Positions 7,650-16,553 of a stretch of 64,000 nt of DNA are shown here, in pieces. The stretch covers positions 515,105 to 579,104 of the forward strand of contig NZ_WHNZ01000061.1 in the NCBI RefSeq assembly GCF_013141725.1. Direction: 5' to 3'. The position numbers and the translations under genes are program-made. Origin of the DNA: Paenibacillus planticolens. GTDB taxonomy: Bacteria > Bacillota > Bacilli > Paenibacillales > NBRC-103111. The notes beneath the pieces were generated by a model. It did no database searches, had not been told where the DNA came from, and was given only the letters and a program-made list of their open reading frames with translations. The stretch's first letter is position 1; each line of letters begins with the position of its first letter.

Positions 7650-8194
7650 CCCCGAACACCTCCTTTCTGATATTCTTGGAGCAGCGATTGTAACTGCTGT
7701 CTGGCGCGAAATAAGTAAGACTTCACCGTATTCAGCGGTAAATTCAAAGATTCGGCAATTTCATGATACGAAAAGTCTTGCAAATAACGGAGAACAACTA
7801 CAGATCGATGGTGCTCGGGAAGCTTATCGATTGCTTCTCGAATATCTTTGGCTAGATAGCCGGTCATGATTTCATATTCAACATTGTGCTCTGCAGTAAA
7901 GGTCATATCATGCTCATCAATAGAAACCGTCGGTTTCGCCTTGCGAAATTTATCGATGCAGATGTTTGTCACAATCCGCTGTACCCACGTCTTGAACAAC
8001 GCTTTTTCTTCATATGAATTAATTTTCGTATAAATCCGAAGGAGCGCCTCCTGCGAAGCATCAAGGGCATCTTGTTCATTATTCAAAATATAATAAGCGG
8101 TTCGATAGACGTGAGACTCAATTTCTCGCAATAGGGTAATGAGTGCATCACGATCACCGGCCTGAGCTCTTTTAACCAGTTCGGGTGCTACCAC
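7646..8194 (-). CDS. ECF-type RNA polymerase sigma factor
   Basis: A 182-residue sigma factor of the SigW/SigX type. Region 2 shows ALDASQEALLRIYTKINSYE and TWVQRIVTNICIDKFRK; region 4 shows LPEHHRSVVVLRYLQDFSYH then LNLPLNTVKSYLFRARQQL, a helix-turn-helix for -35 recognition. I choose GTG at 8194 because GGGAGGG precedes it by 6 nt; an upstream in-frame TTG at 8215 would place this ribosome binding site inside the coding sequence. The anti-sigma gene overlaps downstream. An ECF-like promoter lies just upstream, which suggests autoregulation. Confidence 0.93.
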   Translation of the reverse strand: MVAPELVKRAQAGDRDALITLLREIESHVYRTAYYILNNEQDALDASQEALLRIYTKINSYEEKALFKTWVQRIVTNICIDKFRKAKPTVSIDEHDMTFTAEHNVEYEIMTGYLAKDIREAIDKLPEHHRSVVVLRYLQDFSYHEIAESLNLPLNTVKSYLFRARQQLQSLLQEYQKGGVRG

Positions 8195-8220
8195 TGGGAT
8201 CCCTCCCTCTTGCAATCTTA

Positions 8221-8249
8221 CAGACGCAGCAGCGTCTCATAATGTTGCA
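8221..8249 (-). promoter_or_regulatory. Candidate autoregulatory ECF promoter
   Basis: On the minus strand TGCAAC (8244-8249) is followed by a 17 bp spacer and CGTCTG (8221-8226). This resembles the TGAAAC/CGTC promoter class of SigW and SigX. The -10 also falls in a GACGC-AGCA-GCGTC inverted repeat. It lies 26 bp upstream of the chosen start of the sigma gene. Confidence 0.48.
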
Positions 8250-8531
8250 ATGGTTTTAGAATAAATAATAATAAGGCGGTTCGCAACTACCAGAATAACA
8301 AAATTTCATGAATAAATACACTTCTTAGACGTAAAAGAACCGGATTAGTTTAATCCATAACGGATGAATCCGTCCATCCCCTTTCTTATTTCGGTCAAAT
8401 TACTCTTCATTGTAAGCCTTTTTAAAAGTTAGGATAGTACTATGTTTGTGTAGTACCTCATGGTAAGCCGTTTAATTCTGACTAAAGTGGTAAATATTAC
8501 AGAGAAGCTATTCATAGGCGGAGGGCTTATC

Positions 8532-10100
8532 GTGTTCAAACAACTATTCGGAAGAAGACGATTGTATAGCAGCAACATGACTAACAATCGGGAAAACACA
8601 ACTGCCTCTGAGCAAAATAAAATCATGCTGCCATCCTTGCAAGAGAACCTGAATATTATTCAGACACTCCTCCATCATCCGAGCGACCTTATGATCAGAC
8701 AATTCACGGTCGGTCTAGAACAGCATCGTTGCGCAATCGTGAGTATAGACGGACTGGTGGATACAACACTTATCAATGATCAACTCATAAATCCAATGCT
8801 CCATTTCTTTGATCAGCCTGCTGATACACCTCGTGACGTCATGACAATTTTGGCGGAGCAGGTTTTGACCGCGCACGATTTGGAAAAGGGTGATCTGCTG
8901 CAGGACGCTTTGCTCGCGATTCTGTCCGGCAACACACTGATATTGCTGGACGATCTCGCACAGTACATCATCGTTTCCAGCAACGGTTGGAAAAGCCGGG
9001 CCGTTGAAGAGCCGCAAACGGAATCCATTATCCGGGGCCCCCGGATAGGCTTTACAGAAGATTTGCGCACGAACACAGCGCTGCTTAGAAGACGCATTAA
9101 AGAAACCAACCTTGTATTCGACACTTACCAAATCGGGCGCAGAGCTAAACGGAAAGTTATCCTCACTTATATTGCCGACATTGTACACCCAGATCTCATT
9201 AAAGAAGTCGACCGGCGTATCAAGAGCGTAGACATCGATGATATTGAAGGTTCAGGATACTTGGAACAGTGGATCGCGGATAGCTTTTTAAGTCCGTTTC
9301 CTGTCATTTTAAATACGGAGCGGCCCGATAAAGTGTCTGGCGCTCTGCTTCAGGGCCGCGTTGCTATTCTAGTCGATGGCGACCCTTTTGCGCTTATTCT
9401 GCCGATTACCTTCTCCTCAAGCTTGCAATCGCCCGAGGATTATTATCAAAACTGGCTGATCTCCACGCTAACCCGGATTCTTCGATTAATCTCAGCCTTT
9501 ATCGCCACATTTTTGCCTGCGCTTTATATCGCATTACTGGAGTTTCATCATGGCATGATCCCTTCCAAGCTCGCTTTCTCCATCGCCGGGGCGCGAGAAG
9601 GCGTACCGTTTCCGGCAGTAATCGAAGCCTTTATGATGGAATTCACTTTAGAGCTGCTTAGAGAGGCAGGACTGCGACTGCCCAAGCCCATAGGCCAAAC
9701 GATTGGAATTGTAGGCGGTTTGGTAATCGGGGAATCGGCAGTGGCTGCCGGTATCGTGAGTCCCGTTATGGTTATCGTCGTTGCCGTCACAGCCATCTCA
9801 TCCTTTTCGTTGCCTTCGTATTCGTTCGCCATTTCTCTGCGCGTCATGCGGTTTGGCATTATGTTGTTCGCTGCATTTCTTGGGCTGTATGGGATCATTC
9901 TGGCCTACATCATGATCAACATCCATATCGTTAATCTAAAAAGCTTCGGGATTCCGTACTCTACGCCCTTTGCTCCGATGTTTACCCATGATTGGAAAGA
10001 TCTTGTGCTGCGAGCCCCTCTACATTTCCTGAAAAAACGGCCGCAAATGCTTCAAACTAAAAATGAGGACAGAATGAAAGTAAGGAGAAATAAAGAATGA
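8532..10100 (+). CDS. Spore germinant receptor A subunit (GerAA/GerKA family)
   Basis: A 522-residue inner-membrane protein. The soluble N-terminal domain (about residues 1-290) contains family segments such as LPSLQENLNIIQTLL, IIRGPRIGFTEDLRTN and the LLRRRI segment; the C-terminal half carries about five hydrophobic segments with PLTFSSSLQ-like and GIVGGLVIGESAV motifs. GerA proteins form the receptor core that oligomerises into an ion channel and opens on binding germinant. I choose GTG at 8532, preceded by GGCGGAGGG, over an in-frame ATG at 8460 because the extra 24 residues are not family-like. It overlaps the B subunit gene by 4 bp. Expression in the forespore is expected; no clear sigma-G promoter was recognised. 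The 337 bp between 8195 and 8531 otherwise holds the ECF promoter and a GTACTA/TAGTAC inverted repeat at 8437-8456. Confidence 0.95.
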   Translation: MFKQLFGRRRLYSSNMTNNRENTTASEQNKIMLPSLQENLNIIQTLLHHPSDLMIRQFTVGLEQHRCAIVSIDGLVDTTLINDQLINPMLHFFDQPADTPRDVMTILAEQVLTAHDLEKGDLLQDALLAILSGNTLILLDDLAQYIIVSSNGWKSRAVEEPQTESIIRGPRIGFTEDLRTNTALLRRRIKETNLVFDTYQIGRRAKRKVILTYIADIVHPDLIKEVDRRIKSVDIDDIEGSGYLEQWIADSFLSPFPVILNTERPDKVSGALLQGRVAILVDGDPFALILPITFSSSLQSPEDYYQNWLISTLTRILRLISAFIATFLPALYIALLEFHHGMIPSKLAFSIAGAREGVPFPAVIEAFMMEFTLELLREAGLRLPKPIGQTIGIVGGLVIGESAVAAGIVSPVMVIVVAVTAISSFSLPSYSFAISLRVMRFGIMLFAAFLGLYGIILAYIMINIHIVNLKSFGIPYSTPFAPMFTHDWKDLVLRAPLHFLKKRPQMLQTKNEDRMKVRRNKE

Positions 10101-11206
10101 AATCTTTTGAATACGGAGATAAAGAGATCAGCAATTTGGATATGACCATAACGGTTTCATCCATGATTATCGGTGTCGGTATCCTCCTGCTGCCGCGGGA
10201 GCTGGCCAAAGCCGTACAGGGCTCAGACGGTTGGATGTCCATGATTGCCGCAGGCTCACTTGCCCTTGGAGTTGCATGGCTGCTGGCCAAAATATCAACG
10301 CACTTCAGCACGCAAGGCTATTATGCCTATGCTTCCGCTGCGGTAACGAAACCGATTGCCTTTATTGCCGTACTCTCTCTTTCTCTGTACTTTATCTCTT
10401 TTTGCGCGTATGAAGTCAGGGCCATTGCCAATATTGCCAAGCAATATTTATTTGAAACAACACCTGTGGAAATCATTGCGTTCTCGTTCTTAATGATTAA
10501 CGTGTATGCCGTGTCCGGCAGCCGCGTGGGGCTGATCCGCTTAAACATCTTATTTCTGCCTATTGTGCTCTTTATCACAGCGTGTGTCCTTTTTTTTAGT
10601 CTTGACATGGTTGAAATCAAAGAGCTAAAGCCATTTTTCACAACGGATTGGAAATCATTAGCGTCCTCAATGAAAACAACCGCCTTCTCACTTCTGGGGT
10701 TCGAAGTCATTTTATTTTATATCACAATGATGAATCGTCCCAAAGAGGCTCCTAAAGCCGTTGTGATCGGTGTCTTTATACCGGTCATCTTATATACGTG
10801 TATCTACATGGTCTGCATTGGCGTATTTTCTCAACTGGCACTGCAGGAAATTACATATCCCGCCGTAGAGCTTGCTAAAGAAATGACGATCCCCGGCGAA
10901 TTTTTCGAGCGGTTTGAATCCATCTTCTTTACGATTTGGATTATGGCTGTCTTTACAACAACCATGATGGCCTACGATTGTACGATCTATGCGCTTAGTT
11001 CGTTGTTCACCAAGCCCAAGCATAGAACATGGGTTTTTGGACTCAGCCCTTTCATTTATCTACTATGCATGTATCCCAAAAACCTGTCCGATTTCGATAA
11101 AATGAGCTCCATGATCAGTTATTTTGGCCTTGTGGTGAGCATTTTTTTGCCGATTCTTATTCATATTGTCGCCAAGTTTCGAGGAGTGAAAAGCGATGTT
11201 TCCTAA
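10097..11206 (+). CDS. Spore germinant receptor B subunit (GerAB/GerKB family)
   Basis: A 369-residue integral membrane protein of the APC-superfamily-related endospore germination permease family, with about ten hydrophobic segments. The first holds MTITVSSMIIGVGILLLPRE, the typical unwound first helix with the GVGILLLPR signature. This subunit binds the germinant (amino acid, sugar or nucleoside) in the A-B-C receptor complex of the spore inner membrane. The particular ligand cannot be read from sequence. The start ATG overlaps the stop of the A subunit gene, and the C subunit gene starts 11 bp before its end, so the three are coupled. Confidence 0.95.
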   Translation: MKSFEYGDKEISNLDMTITVSSMIIGVGILLLPRELAKAVQGSDGWMSMIAAGSLALGVAWLLAKISTHFSTQGYYAYASAAVTKPIAFIAVLSLSLYFISFCAYEVRAIANIAKQYLFETTPVEIIAFSFLMINVYAVSGSRVGLIRLNILFLPIVLFITACVLFFSLDMVEIKELKPFFTTDWKSLASSMKTTAFSLLGFEVILFYITMMNRPKEAPKAVVIGVFIPVILYTCIYMVCIGVFSQLALQEITYPAVELAKEMTIPGEFFERFESIFFTIWIMAVFTTTMMAYDCTIYALSSLFTKPKHRTWVFGLSPFIYLLCMYPKNLSDFDKMSSMISYFGLVVSIFLPILIHIVAKFRGVKSDVS

Positions 11207-12383
11207 AAGGATTCTATGTGCGATATGTCTCGGTTGCATATGTATCCTTACAGGCTGCTGGGATCGGGTCGAAATTAATCAACGCGGCTTCGTTGTCGGA
11301 GTTGCCATTGATAAACCGGAAGACGGCACGAAAAATGTATACAAAGGCACCTATCAAATGATTGTGCCCGGCGGCCTGAAGCTTAACGGCGCAAACAGTC
11401 CGGGCAGCAATAATAATCCGCATGCCGGACAAGCTTATTTTAATATGACAACGAGTGAAAACTCGATGCCCTCAATAGCTGCCAGAATTGCTGGCAAAAC
11501 AAGCCGTTCTCCTTATTTCGAACACTTGAGAATGATCATCATTTCAGGCGATTCCGTTAAAAACAAAGCCAACCTCCCCGATATACTGGATTTTTTTCTG
11601 CGGAACAGCGAAATGCGAAGAAGCGTCCAAATTTTAATCGCCGATGGGAAAGGCTCGGATATCCTTAACATATTTCCAAACAACGAATCTACGCCGATTG
11701 ACTATATCTCTTCGATTGCCAAAAATACGCAGAAAACGAATTTCATGCTGTCGGAATCACGAATTGGCGATGTGCATGAATATTTAATTAAACATGAAAG
11801 TTTTGTCCTTCAAACAATTAAGAAGGAGGATGGAGGCGTTACGTTGAGCGGATGCGCCTTATTTGACGGAAAAACCAAGCAGTTTATCGGCTTCCTGAAC
11901 GGCGAAGAAACACAAGGGCTAAATTTTATTACAAAACGAATTAAGGGGGGAATCGTTGAATCCAAAATAGATAATCAAATCGTCGGCTTAAAAGTCGAAC
12001 GGTCCAATCGAAAGATTTATGTACGCCAGACAAGTCCCGAGCAGGTAAATTTCACGATTAAAATCATTGTCGAAGGCACATTAGATAAATCCATTGCCAA
12101 TCTTGACCCTTCCGAAGGAAAGCTCGTGGAATCACTGGAGAAAAGCTTCGAAGATACGATTGTTTCCACTACCCGTCAAGTCATTAAAAAGCTGCAGCAA
12201 ACCTATAAAAAAGATGCGTTGGGATTGGGGACCTATCTTTTTCAAAACGATAATAAAATGTGGAAGCCGCTTGCAGACAATTGGGAATCCGGCGCCAAGT
12301 TATTTACGCAAGCGGGCATTGATGTACAAGTCGAAGTCATTGTACGGCGTGTAGGCAACATTTTCGAATCAACAAAGGAGTAG
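11196..12383 (+). CDS. Spore germinant receptor C subunit, lipoprotein (Ger(x)C family)
   Basis: A 395-residue lipoprotein. The signal peptide ends in the lipobox LTGC with Cys21, followed by WDRVEINQRGFVVGVAIDK, the family N-terminal signature (CWDRxEI). The mature protein has the three-domain Ger(x)C architecture, ending with a domain containing DALGLGTYLFQND and the VEVIVRRVG strand. It anchors to the outer face of the spore inner membrane by diacylglycerol and is required for receptor function. It overlaps gerB by 11 bp; the following small gene begins 7 bp after its stop. Confidence 0.95.
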   Translation: MFPKRILCAICLGCICILTGCWDRVEINQRGFVVGVAIDKPEDGTKNVYKGTYQMIVPGGLKLNGANSPGSNNNPHAGQAYFNMTTSENSMPSIAARIAGKTSRSPYFEHLRMIIISGDSVKNKANLPDILDFFLRNSEMRRSVQILIADGKGSDILNIFPNNESTPIDYISSIAKNTQKTNFMLSESRIGDVHEYLIKHESFVLQTIKKEDGGVTLSGCALFDGKTKQFIGFLNGEETQGLNFITKRIKGGIVESKIDNQIVGLKVERSNRKIYVRQTSPEQVNFTIKIIVEGTLDKSIANLDPSEGKLVESLEKSFEDTIVSTTRQVIKKLQQTYKKDALGLGTYLFQNDNKMWKPLADNWESGAKLFTQAGIDVQVEVIVRRVGNIFESTKE

Positions 12384-12390
12384 AGTTTTT

Positions 12391-12576
12391 ATGTGGTCGT
12401 CGTTTGTAGGCTTTATGCCTCCCAAATTGGTCCTGCTGTGCACGGTCCTGTCGTTTATTGTCCCGCTAAGCGTCTATTCGGTCAATCAACTTCTTCACAA
12501 GAACGGAGATCCGCCTTGGAAGCAGCCGCAAGAAAATGAGACAGAGCACCCGACGCCTCCACAAAGCCAATCCTAA
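12391..12576 (+). CDS. Small membrane protein, putative fourth (D-like) germinant receptor subunit
   Basis: A 61-residue protein with one hydrophobic helix (about residues 12-31) and a polar, Pro/Glu/Gln-rich tail. It starts with ATG 7 bp after the gerC stop, and AAAGGAG lies at a good distance, so it belongs to the ger operon. Many ger operons carry a small D subunit, usually with two membrane helices, that modulates receptor activity. This protein has only one clear helix and I do not recognise direct sequence similarity, so D-subunit identity is inferred from position and size. Its last codons overlap the comEC stop codon on the other strand. Confidence 0.72.
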   Translation: MWSSFVGFMPPKLVLLCTVLSFIVPLSVYSVNQLLHKNGDPPWKQPQENETEHPTPPQSQS

Positions 12577-12584
12577 GGGATTGG
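12567..12584. terminator. Hairpin at the convergent stop codons of the ger operon and comEC
   Basis: CCAATCC (12567-12573) pairs with GGATTGG (12578-12584) around a 4-nt loop that contains both stop codons. Neither strand has a strong T run, so this is a weak bidirectional terminator at best. Confidence 0.45.
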
Positions 12585-15143
12585 TTGTTGCGGAGATAAT
12601 TTCACACGGGAGAATACGCCCTCCTTGCGAACTTCCATCTGCACTTCCCCCATCCGGTCCGTTCGAAAAATGTGAACGCCGCTCATCCGCAGCCGCTCTA
12701 CAACATCTGCCGACGGATGCCCGTATCGGTTGCCGGCTCCCACAGAAATCACAGCCGTCCCGGGCTGCCAGTAGTCCAGCCATTCCTGTGAAGAAGAGTA
12801 TTTGCTGCCATGATGAGCAATTTTCATCACATCAATCCGACTGGAATGATCATCCTTCAAACGGCCCAAGAGGGCGAGTTCAGATTCTTTCCCTATATCT
12901 CCCGTAAAAAGCCACTTCGTCCCCAGCATCTCCAGCAGGATTACGATGGAATATTCATTCTGCTCCTGAACAATCTCTGCATCCCCCACAGTTTCCTGAA
13001 AAGGATAAAGCACACGCAGTCTCGTCACGGCATCCAACTGAATCCATTCGCTTCGTTCGCCCGAAAGCATCGGAATTTTACGGTCGATGGCCGTGTGGAA
13101 CAGCTTCTCCATCCCTGCATTCGGGTTATAGGTACCGTTGAATAAGAATTGCTTCACAGGAATCTGCTCGATCACAGCTTGCAGGCCTCCGCTATGGTCA
13201 GCATCTTCGTGGGTGAGCACAAGCAAATCCAACTGATGAATCCCCCGTTTCTTCAGCAGAGGAACGAGCAGCTTCCGCCCTACTTCATAGGGGTCTTTCC
13301 GGGCTTTCCATGCTTCTCCCGGCTTGCTGAATGCAAGGGTCCCGCCACCATCGATGAGGAGATTCCGTCCATATGGCGTACGGATGAGAATGGCATCGCC
13401 TTGCCCTACATCAATAAATTGCACAAGACCCGACCGGTCGAAACGCTCTGGTGAATATCCTATCCACAGGAGCAAGAGGAAGCCGCCTGCAGCAAGGCTT
13501 AGACACATCGGCAGATTCACGCTCCGTCTGCTTTGCACACGCTCTAGCCTGATTGGAAGCTCATCCGTTCTGCCTAGCGACAAACGCCGCCATAGCCCAT
13601 AAATGACAACAAGGAGGAAGTAATACAAGGCTATCCACAACAAGCCCGGCGATGGCCAAATCAATTTGAATGCATGCAGCTGCTGCAGCTTGTCTGTCGT
13701 CCAAAAGATCCCTTCATTGAGCCAAGCAATGAGCCAGCCAAGCCCTCTTCCTGCCGGCAGATAAAGAAGTCCTACAAAGATCGCCGCTAGTCCCGCCGGG
13801 AACACCGCTAAGGAGATGACAGGCACTAGAATGGCATTAGCCAGCCACGAAATCAAGGAAAACTGATTGAAATAGTAAATCGAAACCGGAAAGGATACAC
13901 ATTGAGAAACGAGGGTTATGGAAGCTGTATTTCGCAGCATAGAGGAGGAAATCCAAGTTTGGAGCAAAGCGCTTACGCTCTGCACACCCAAAATAAGCCC
14001 AAGCGTAACCAAAAAAGACAGCTGAAAGCTGACGTCCAGCAGGAAATACGGATTCCAGAGCAGCATGATCCATGCGACGATCGCCATACTATGCAAAACA
14101 TCCTTTGCTATCCCCCGCCTGGCTGCGTAAAGGGCGACCATCGTCATAAGCCCGGCTCTTACAATGGAAGGCGAAGCCCCTGTCAGCAAGATATAAAATG
14201 GCAGCAGCCAAAAGCAAACGCGTAAAGCGGTTTCCTTCGTCAGCTTCAGCCGGCGCATGATCCAGAAACAAACGCCAAGAAAAACAGCAACATTAAGTCC
14301 CGATATGGCTAGAATATGCGTCAGCCCCAGCTCCGAAAATTGCTGGAAGCGCTCTGGATCGAGATCGTCCGTCAGACCGATCAGCATGCTTTTCATAAAC
14401 CCCGCCTGCGGCGCGGGGAAGATCAGGTCCATGCGCCTGCTGAGGCGCTCCCGCAGCTCGTCGTTCCAGCGCAGCAGCTGGACGACGCTTGCGCGCGCAG
14501 CCGCAGGCTCAACCTGCGCCTGATCCGCCCCTTTGGCTGACAACAGCCAATGGATGCGGTGAAGGCGCAAATACCGGCGGTAGTCGAAGCCGCCGAAGTT
14601 GCGTGCCGGGGACGGGCTGCGCAGCGTCCCCGTGAGCGTGACGGCGTCGCCTCGGCGCCAGCCCGACGCCACCTCCTGCTGCGCCTGCGCCAGCAAGCGC
14701 AGCGAGACCTGTACGCTTTCCCCGCCAAGTGGGAAAGCGCGGTCCTGGAAGCGGACGGACGCCGCTTCCACGGTAAAGCTGGCCCTGTCGCCGTCGACGG
14801 TGACAGGGGAACTGAACCGGCCGGACAGCGTGACCTCGGTGCCGTCCGGGTTTTCCTGCTGCTGCAGCGGCAGCAGGGCAGTGACGTTGCGCTGGTCGGT
14901 CCACTCGAAGTAGCCGCAGGCTACGCCGACCAGCAGAAGAGCGCACAGCGGCTGTCTGCCGGGCAGCCGCAGCAGGTAGATAACGACGATCTCTACAAGC
15001 AGCAGCGCGCTCGTCGTTATCGTGAGCCACGGCAGGTTGCTGTAGAGCGCGAGCACATAGCCAGTTATCCACAGACAGCAACCTGTAACAACTGGACGCT
15101 TCAAAAGAAGTTGAATTTGAATATAAATCCCCCTCTGCAGCAA
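12573..15143 (-). CDS. comEC: DNA internalisation competence protein ComEC/Rec2
   Basis: An 856-residue membrane channel that carries single-stranded DNA across the cytoplasmic membrane during transformation. In order: N-terminal membrane helices (about 18-70), an OB-like soluble domain (about 90-200), the Competence domain with many helices (LTHILAISGLNVAVFLGV, then GASPSIVRAGLM), and a C-terminal metallo-beta-lactamase-like domain (VQFIDVGQGDAILIRTPYGR, THEDADHSGG with the HxDxDH motif, and IAHHGSKYSS). The 5' end uses TTG at 15143 in a pyrimidine-rich area; the true start may be slightly different. The 5' third (about 14.4-15.05 kb) is markedly richer in G+C than the rest of the gene. Confidence 0.95.
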   Translation of the reverse strand: MLQRGIYIQIQLLLKRPVVTGCCLWITGYVLALYSNLPWLTITTSALLLVEIVVIYLLRLPGRQPLCALLLVGVACGYFEWTDQRNVTALLPLQQQENPDGTEVTLSGRFSSPVTVDGDRASFTVEAASVRFQDRAFPLGGESVQVSLRLLAQAQQEVASGWRRGDAVTLTGTLRSPSPARNFGGFDYRRYLRLHRIHWLLSAKGADQAQVEPAAARASVVQLLRWNDELRERLSRRMDLIFPAPQAGFMKSMLIGLTDDLDPERFQQFSELGLTHILAISGLNVAVFLGVCFWIMRRLKLTKETALRVCFWLLPFYILLTGASPSIVRAGLMTMVALYAARRGIAKDVLHSMAIVAWIMLLWNPYFLLDVSFQLSFLVTLGLILGVQSVSALLQTWISSSMLRNTASITLVSQCVSFPVSIYYFNQFSLISWLANAILVPVISLAVFPAGLAAIFVGLLYLPAGRGLGWLIAWLNEGIFWTTDKLQQLHAFKLIWPSPGLLWIALYYFLLVVIYGLWRRLSLGRTDELPIRLERVQSRRSVNLPMCLSLAAGGFLLLLWIGYSPERFDRSGLVQFIDVGQGDAILIRTPYGRNLLIDGGGTLAFSKPGEAWKARKDPYEVGRKLLVPLLKKRGIHQLDLLVLTHEDADHSGGLQAVIEQIPVKQFLFNGTYNPNAGMEKLFHTAIDRKIPMLSGERSEWIQLDAVTRLRVLYPFQETVGDAEIVQEQNEYSIVILLEMLGTKWLFTGDIGKESELALLGRLKDDHSSRIDVMKIAHHGSKYSSSQEWLDYWQPGTAVISVGAGNRYGHPSADVVERLRMSGVHIFRTDRMGEVQMEVRKEGVFSRVKLSPQQPIP

Positions 15144-15193
15144 AAAACCTCTTCCCGGAAGAGCCTTGAATAGGCTGCTGCTGGAAAGAGGTT
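15142..15193 (-). terminator. Hairpin with T run between comEB and comEC
   Basis: On the minus strand AACCTCTTTCC (15183-15193) pairs with GGAAGAGGTT (15147-15156 region) over a loop of about 27 nt and runs into a T tract (15142-15147). It overlaps the start of comEC, so it may act as attenuator rather than a complete stop between comEB and comEC. Confidence 0.55.
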
Positions 15194-15240
15194 CCTCCTC
15201 TTTGCTAATCTTCTATTGTATTTACTCTGGAGTTGCATGT

Positions 15241-15753
15241 TCAATTCACAACATCGGATACTGTACCTGGCGGGGGCTCATACCCATCCATCCGGCGAAA
15301 AACGATGCCTCTGTCCGCCATAAGCTGGCTAACTTTCTCATGATCCTTCGGATAGCCGCGATGGAAAACAATCTCGGTCACGCCGCTGTTTGCCAGCATA
15401 TTGGCGCAAGTCCAACAAGGCTGATCGGTGACATAAACGGTCGACCCCTCGCGATCTTCGCGATCTGTAAACAGCAGCAGATTTTGCTCGGCGTGAATCG
15501 TCCGGATACAGCGCTGCTTGCGGACTACTTCTTCAATGTCCTCCACCACTTTCAGCTCGATTTCCTCGACAAGCATGCAGCCTGCTTCCGTGCAATCAGG
15601 TACGCCCATCGGCGCGCCGTTGTAAGCAGTACCTAGCAGCTTTTTCCCTTGAACCAGCACGGCGCCAACATGGCGTCGGTTGCATCTAGAGCGTGTGGAT
15701 GCCATATATGCGATATCTAAGAAATAAGTATCCCAGTCTTTGCGGCCTCTCAT
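15241..15753 (-). CDS. comEB: dCMP deaminase family protein ComEB
   Basis: A 170-residue protein of the cytidine/deoxycytidylate deaminase family. The zinc-site motifs are HAEQ (catalytic His and Glu) and PCWTC (two cysteines). It begins MRGRKDWDTYFLDIAYMAST, close to the Bacillus ComEB start. dCMP deaminase converts dCMP to dUMP for thymidylate synthesis; in B. subtilis ComEB is encoded in the comE operon and also takes part in polar localisation of ComGA. Order comEA-comEB-comEC is canonical. Confidence 0.95.
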   Translation of the reverse strand: MRGRKDWDTYFLDIAYMASTRSRCNRRHVGAVLVQGKKLLGTAYNGAPMGVPDCTEAGCMLVEEIELKVVEDIEEVVRKQRCIRTIHAEQNLLLFTDREDREGSTVYVTDQPCWTCANMLANSGVTEIVFHRGYPKDHEKVSQLMADRGIVFRRMDGYEPPPGTVSDVVN

Positions 15754-15836
15754 CGTATGATTCTCTCCTCCGTATGCTGTTTCTATTCTTTTTTTCTAGT
15801 ATTCTCTCATACTTCCTCTCAAATTTAAAGAAACGA

Positions 15837-16415
15837 CTACGAAGAACCCACATACAGGAAAGGCTTAAGCTTCTCCAACATTTTACCCCCTATGCCTTTC
15901 ACCTCGGTTAGCTCTTCAATCCGGCTAAATCTGCCTTTTTTCGTGCGGTAATCCAGAATCGCTCTTGCTTTGCTTTCGCCAATCCCAGGCAAATCGTTGA
16001 GCTGTTTAAGCGTTGCCGCATTCAGATCAAGTTGGCCTGGTAATGGTACCTCCAGAGGGCTTGTATCTAGTTCCGCAGGGGGAGATGCTCCAAGATTGCT
16101 TGTTGTGTCTGCCTCCGAAAGATCAGCGGGTGTTGGGGAAGACATTGTTATCGAAGTTGCTGGCGCAGCTGCGGTAGACTTCTGATCTGATATTGAAGCT
16201 CCCTTTGAAGTCGGCTTTGGAGTTAACTTGGATTCCGCGCCCATCTCTTCAACAGAACTTTGCGCAATTAAAGCGTCAATTTGCTCGTTGACGGGCTTGA
16301 ATCCCGTTTGAATCAAGGATGCCCGGCCCCCTATCAAAAAAGGCCAAATTACAAAAGCGACAAAACAACCCCCTACAGCAATGTACAGAAATGTTCGAAA
16401 TCGAAATACAGCCAC
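15837..16415 (-). CDS. comEA: Competence DNA receptor ComEA (helix-hairpin-helix)
   Basis: A 192-residue membrane-anchored DNA-binding protein. One membrane helix lies at about residues 9-28; residues 127-190 form the DNA-binding ComEA domain with two helix-hairpin-helix units (LNDLPGIGESKARAILDYR and LTEVKGIGGKMLEKLKPFL). Between them, residues about 45-125 are Ser/Thr/Pro/Ala-rich low complexity. The SLBB-type oligomerisation domain seen in B. subtilis ComEA (with VxGxVxxPG-type motif) is not visible. ComEA captures extracellular double-stranded DNA and passes a strand to ComEC. Confidence 0.93.
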   Translation of the reverse strand: MAVFRFRTFLYIAVGGCFVAFVIWPFLIGGRASLIQTGFKPVNEQIDALIAQSSVEEMGAESKLTPKPTSKGASISDQKSTAAAPATSITMSSPTPADLSEADTTSNLGASPPAELDTSPLEVPLPGQLDLNAATLKQLNDLPGIGESKARAILDYRTKKGRFSRIEELTEVKGIGGKMLEKLKPFLYVGSS

Positions 16416-16553
16416 GAATTCCCTCCAAACTGTTTTTTACATAAGATTTATGTTCACCCTCTGATCTAAAAGGCGCATCCTGCCGTTCAGTCGGGGCATG
16501 AGCATCTCCACAACGCGCAGGTATTACTTTCTTGGCTATACAGCCTTGCTATG

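Noticed and set aside
14550..15173. Long open frame on the plus strand (207 codons)
   Set aside because: It lies opposite the G+C-rich 5' part of comEC, has no ribosome binding site and no recognisable domain; high G+C reduces stop codons on the opposite strand.
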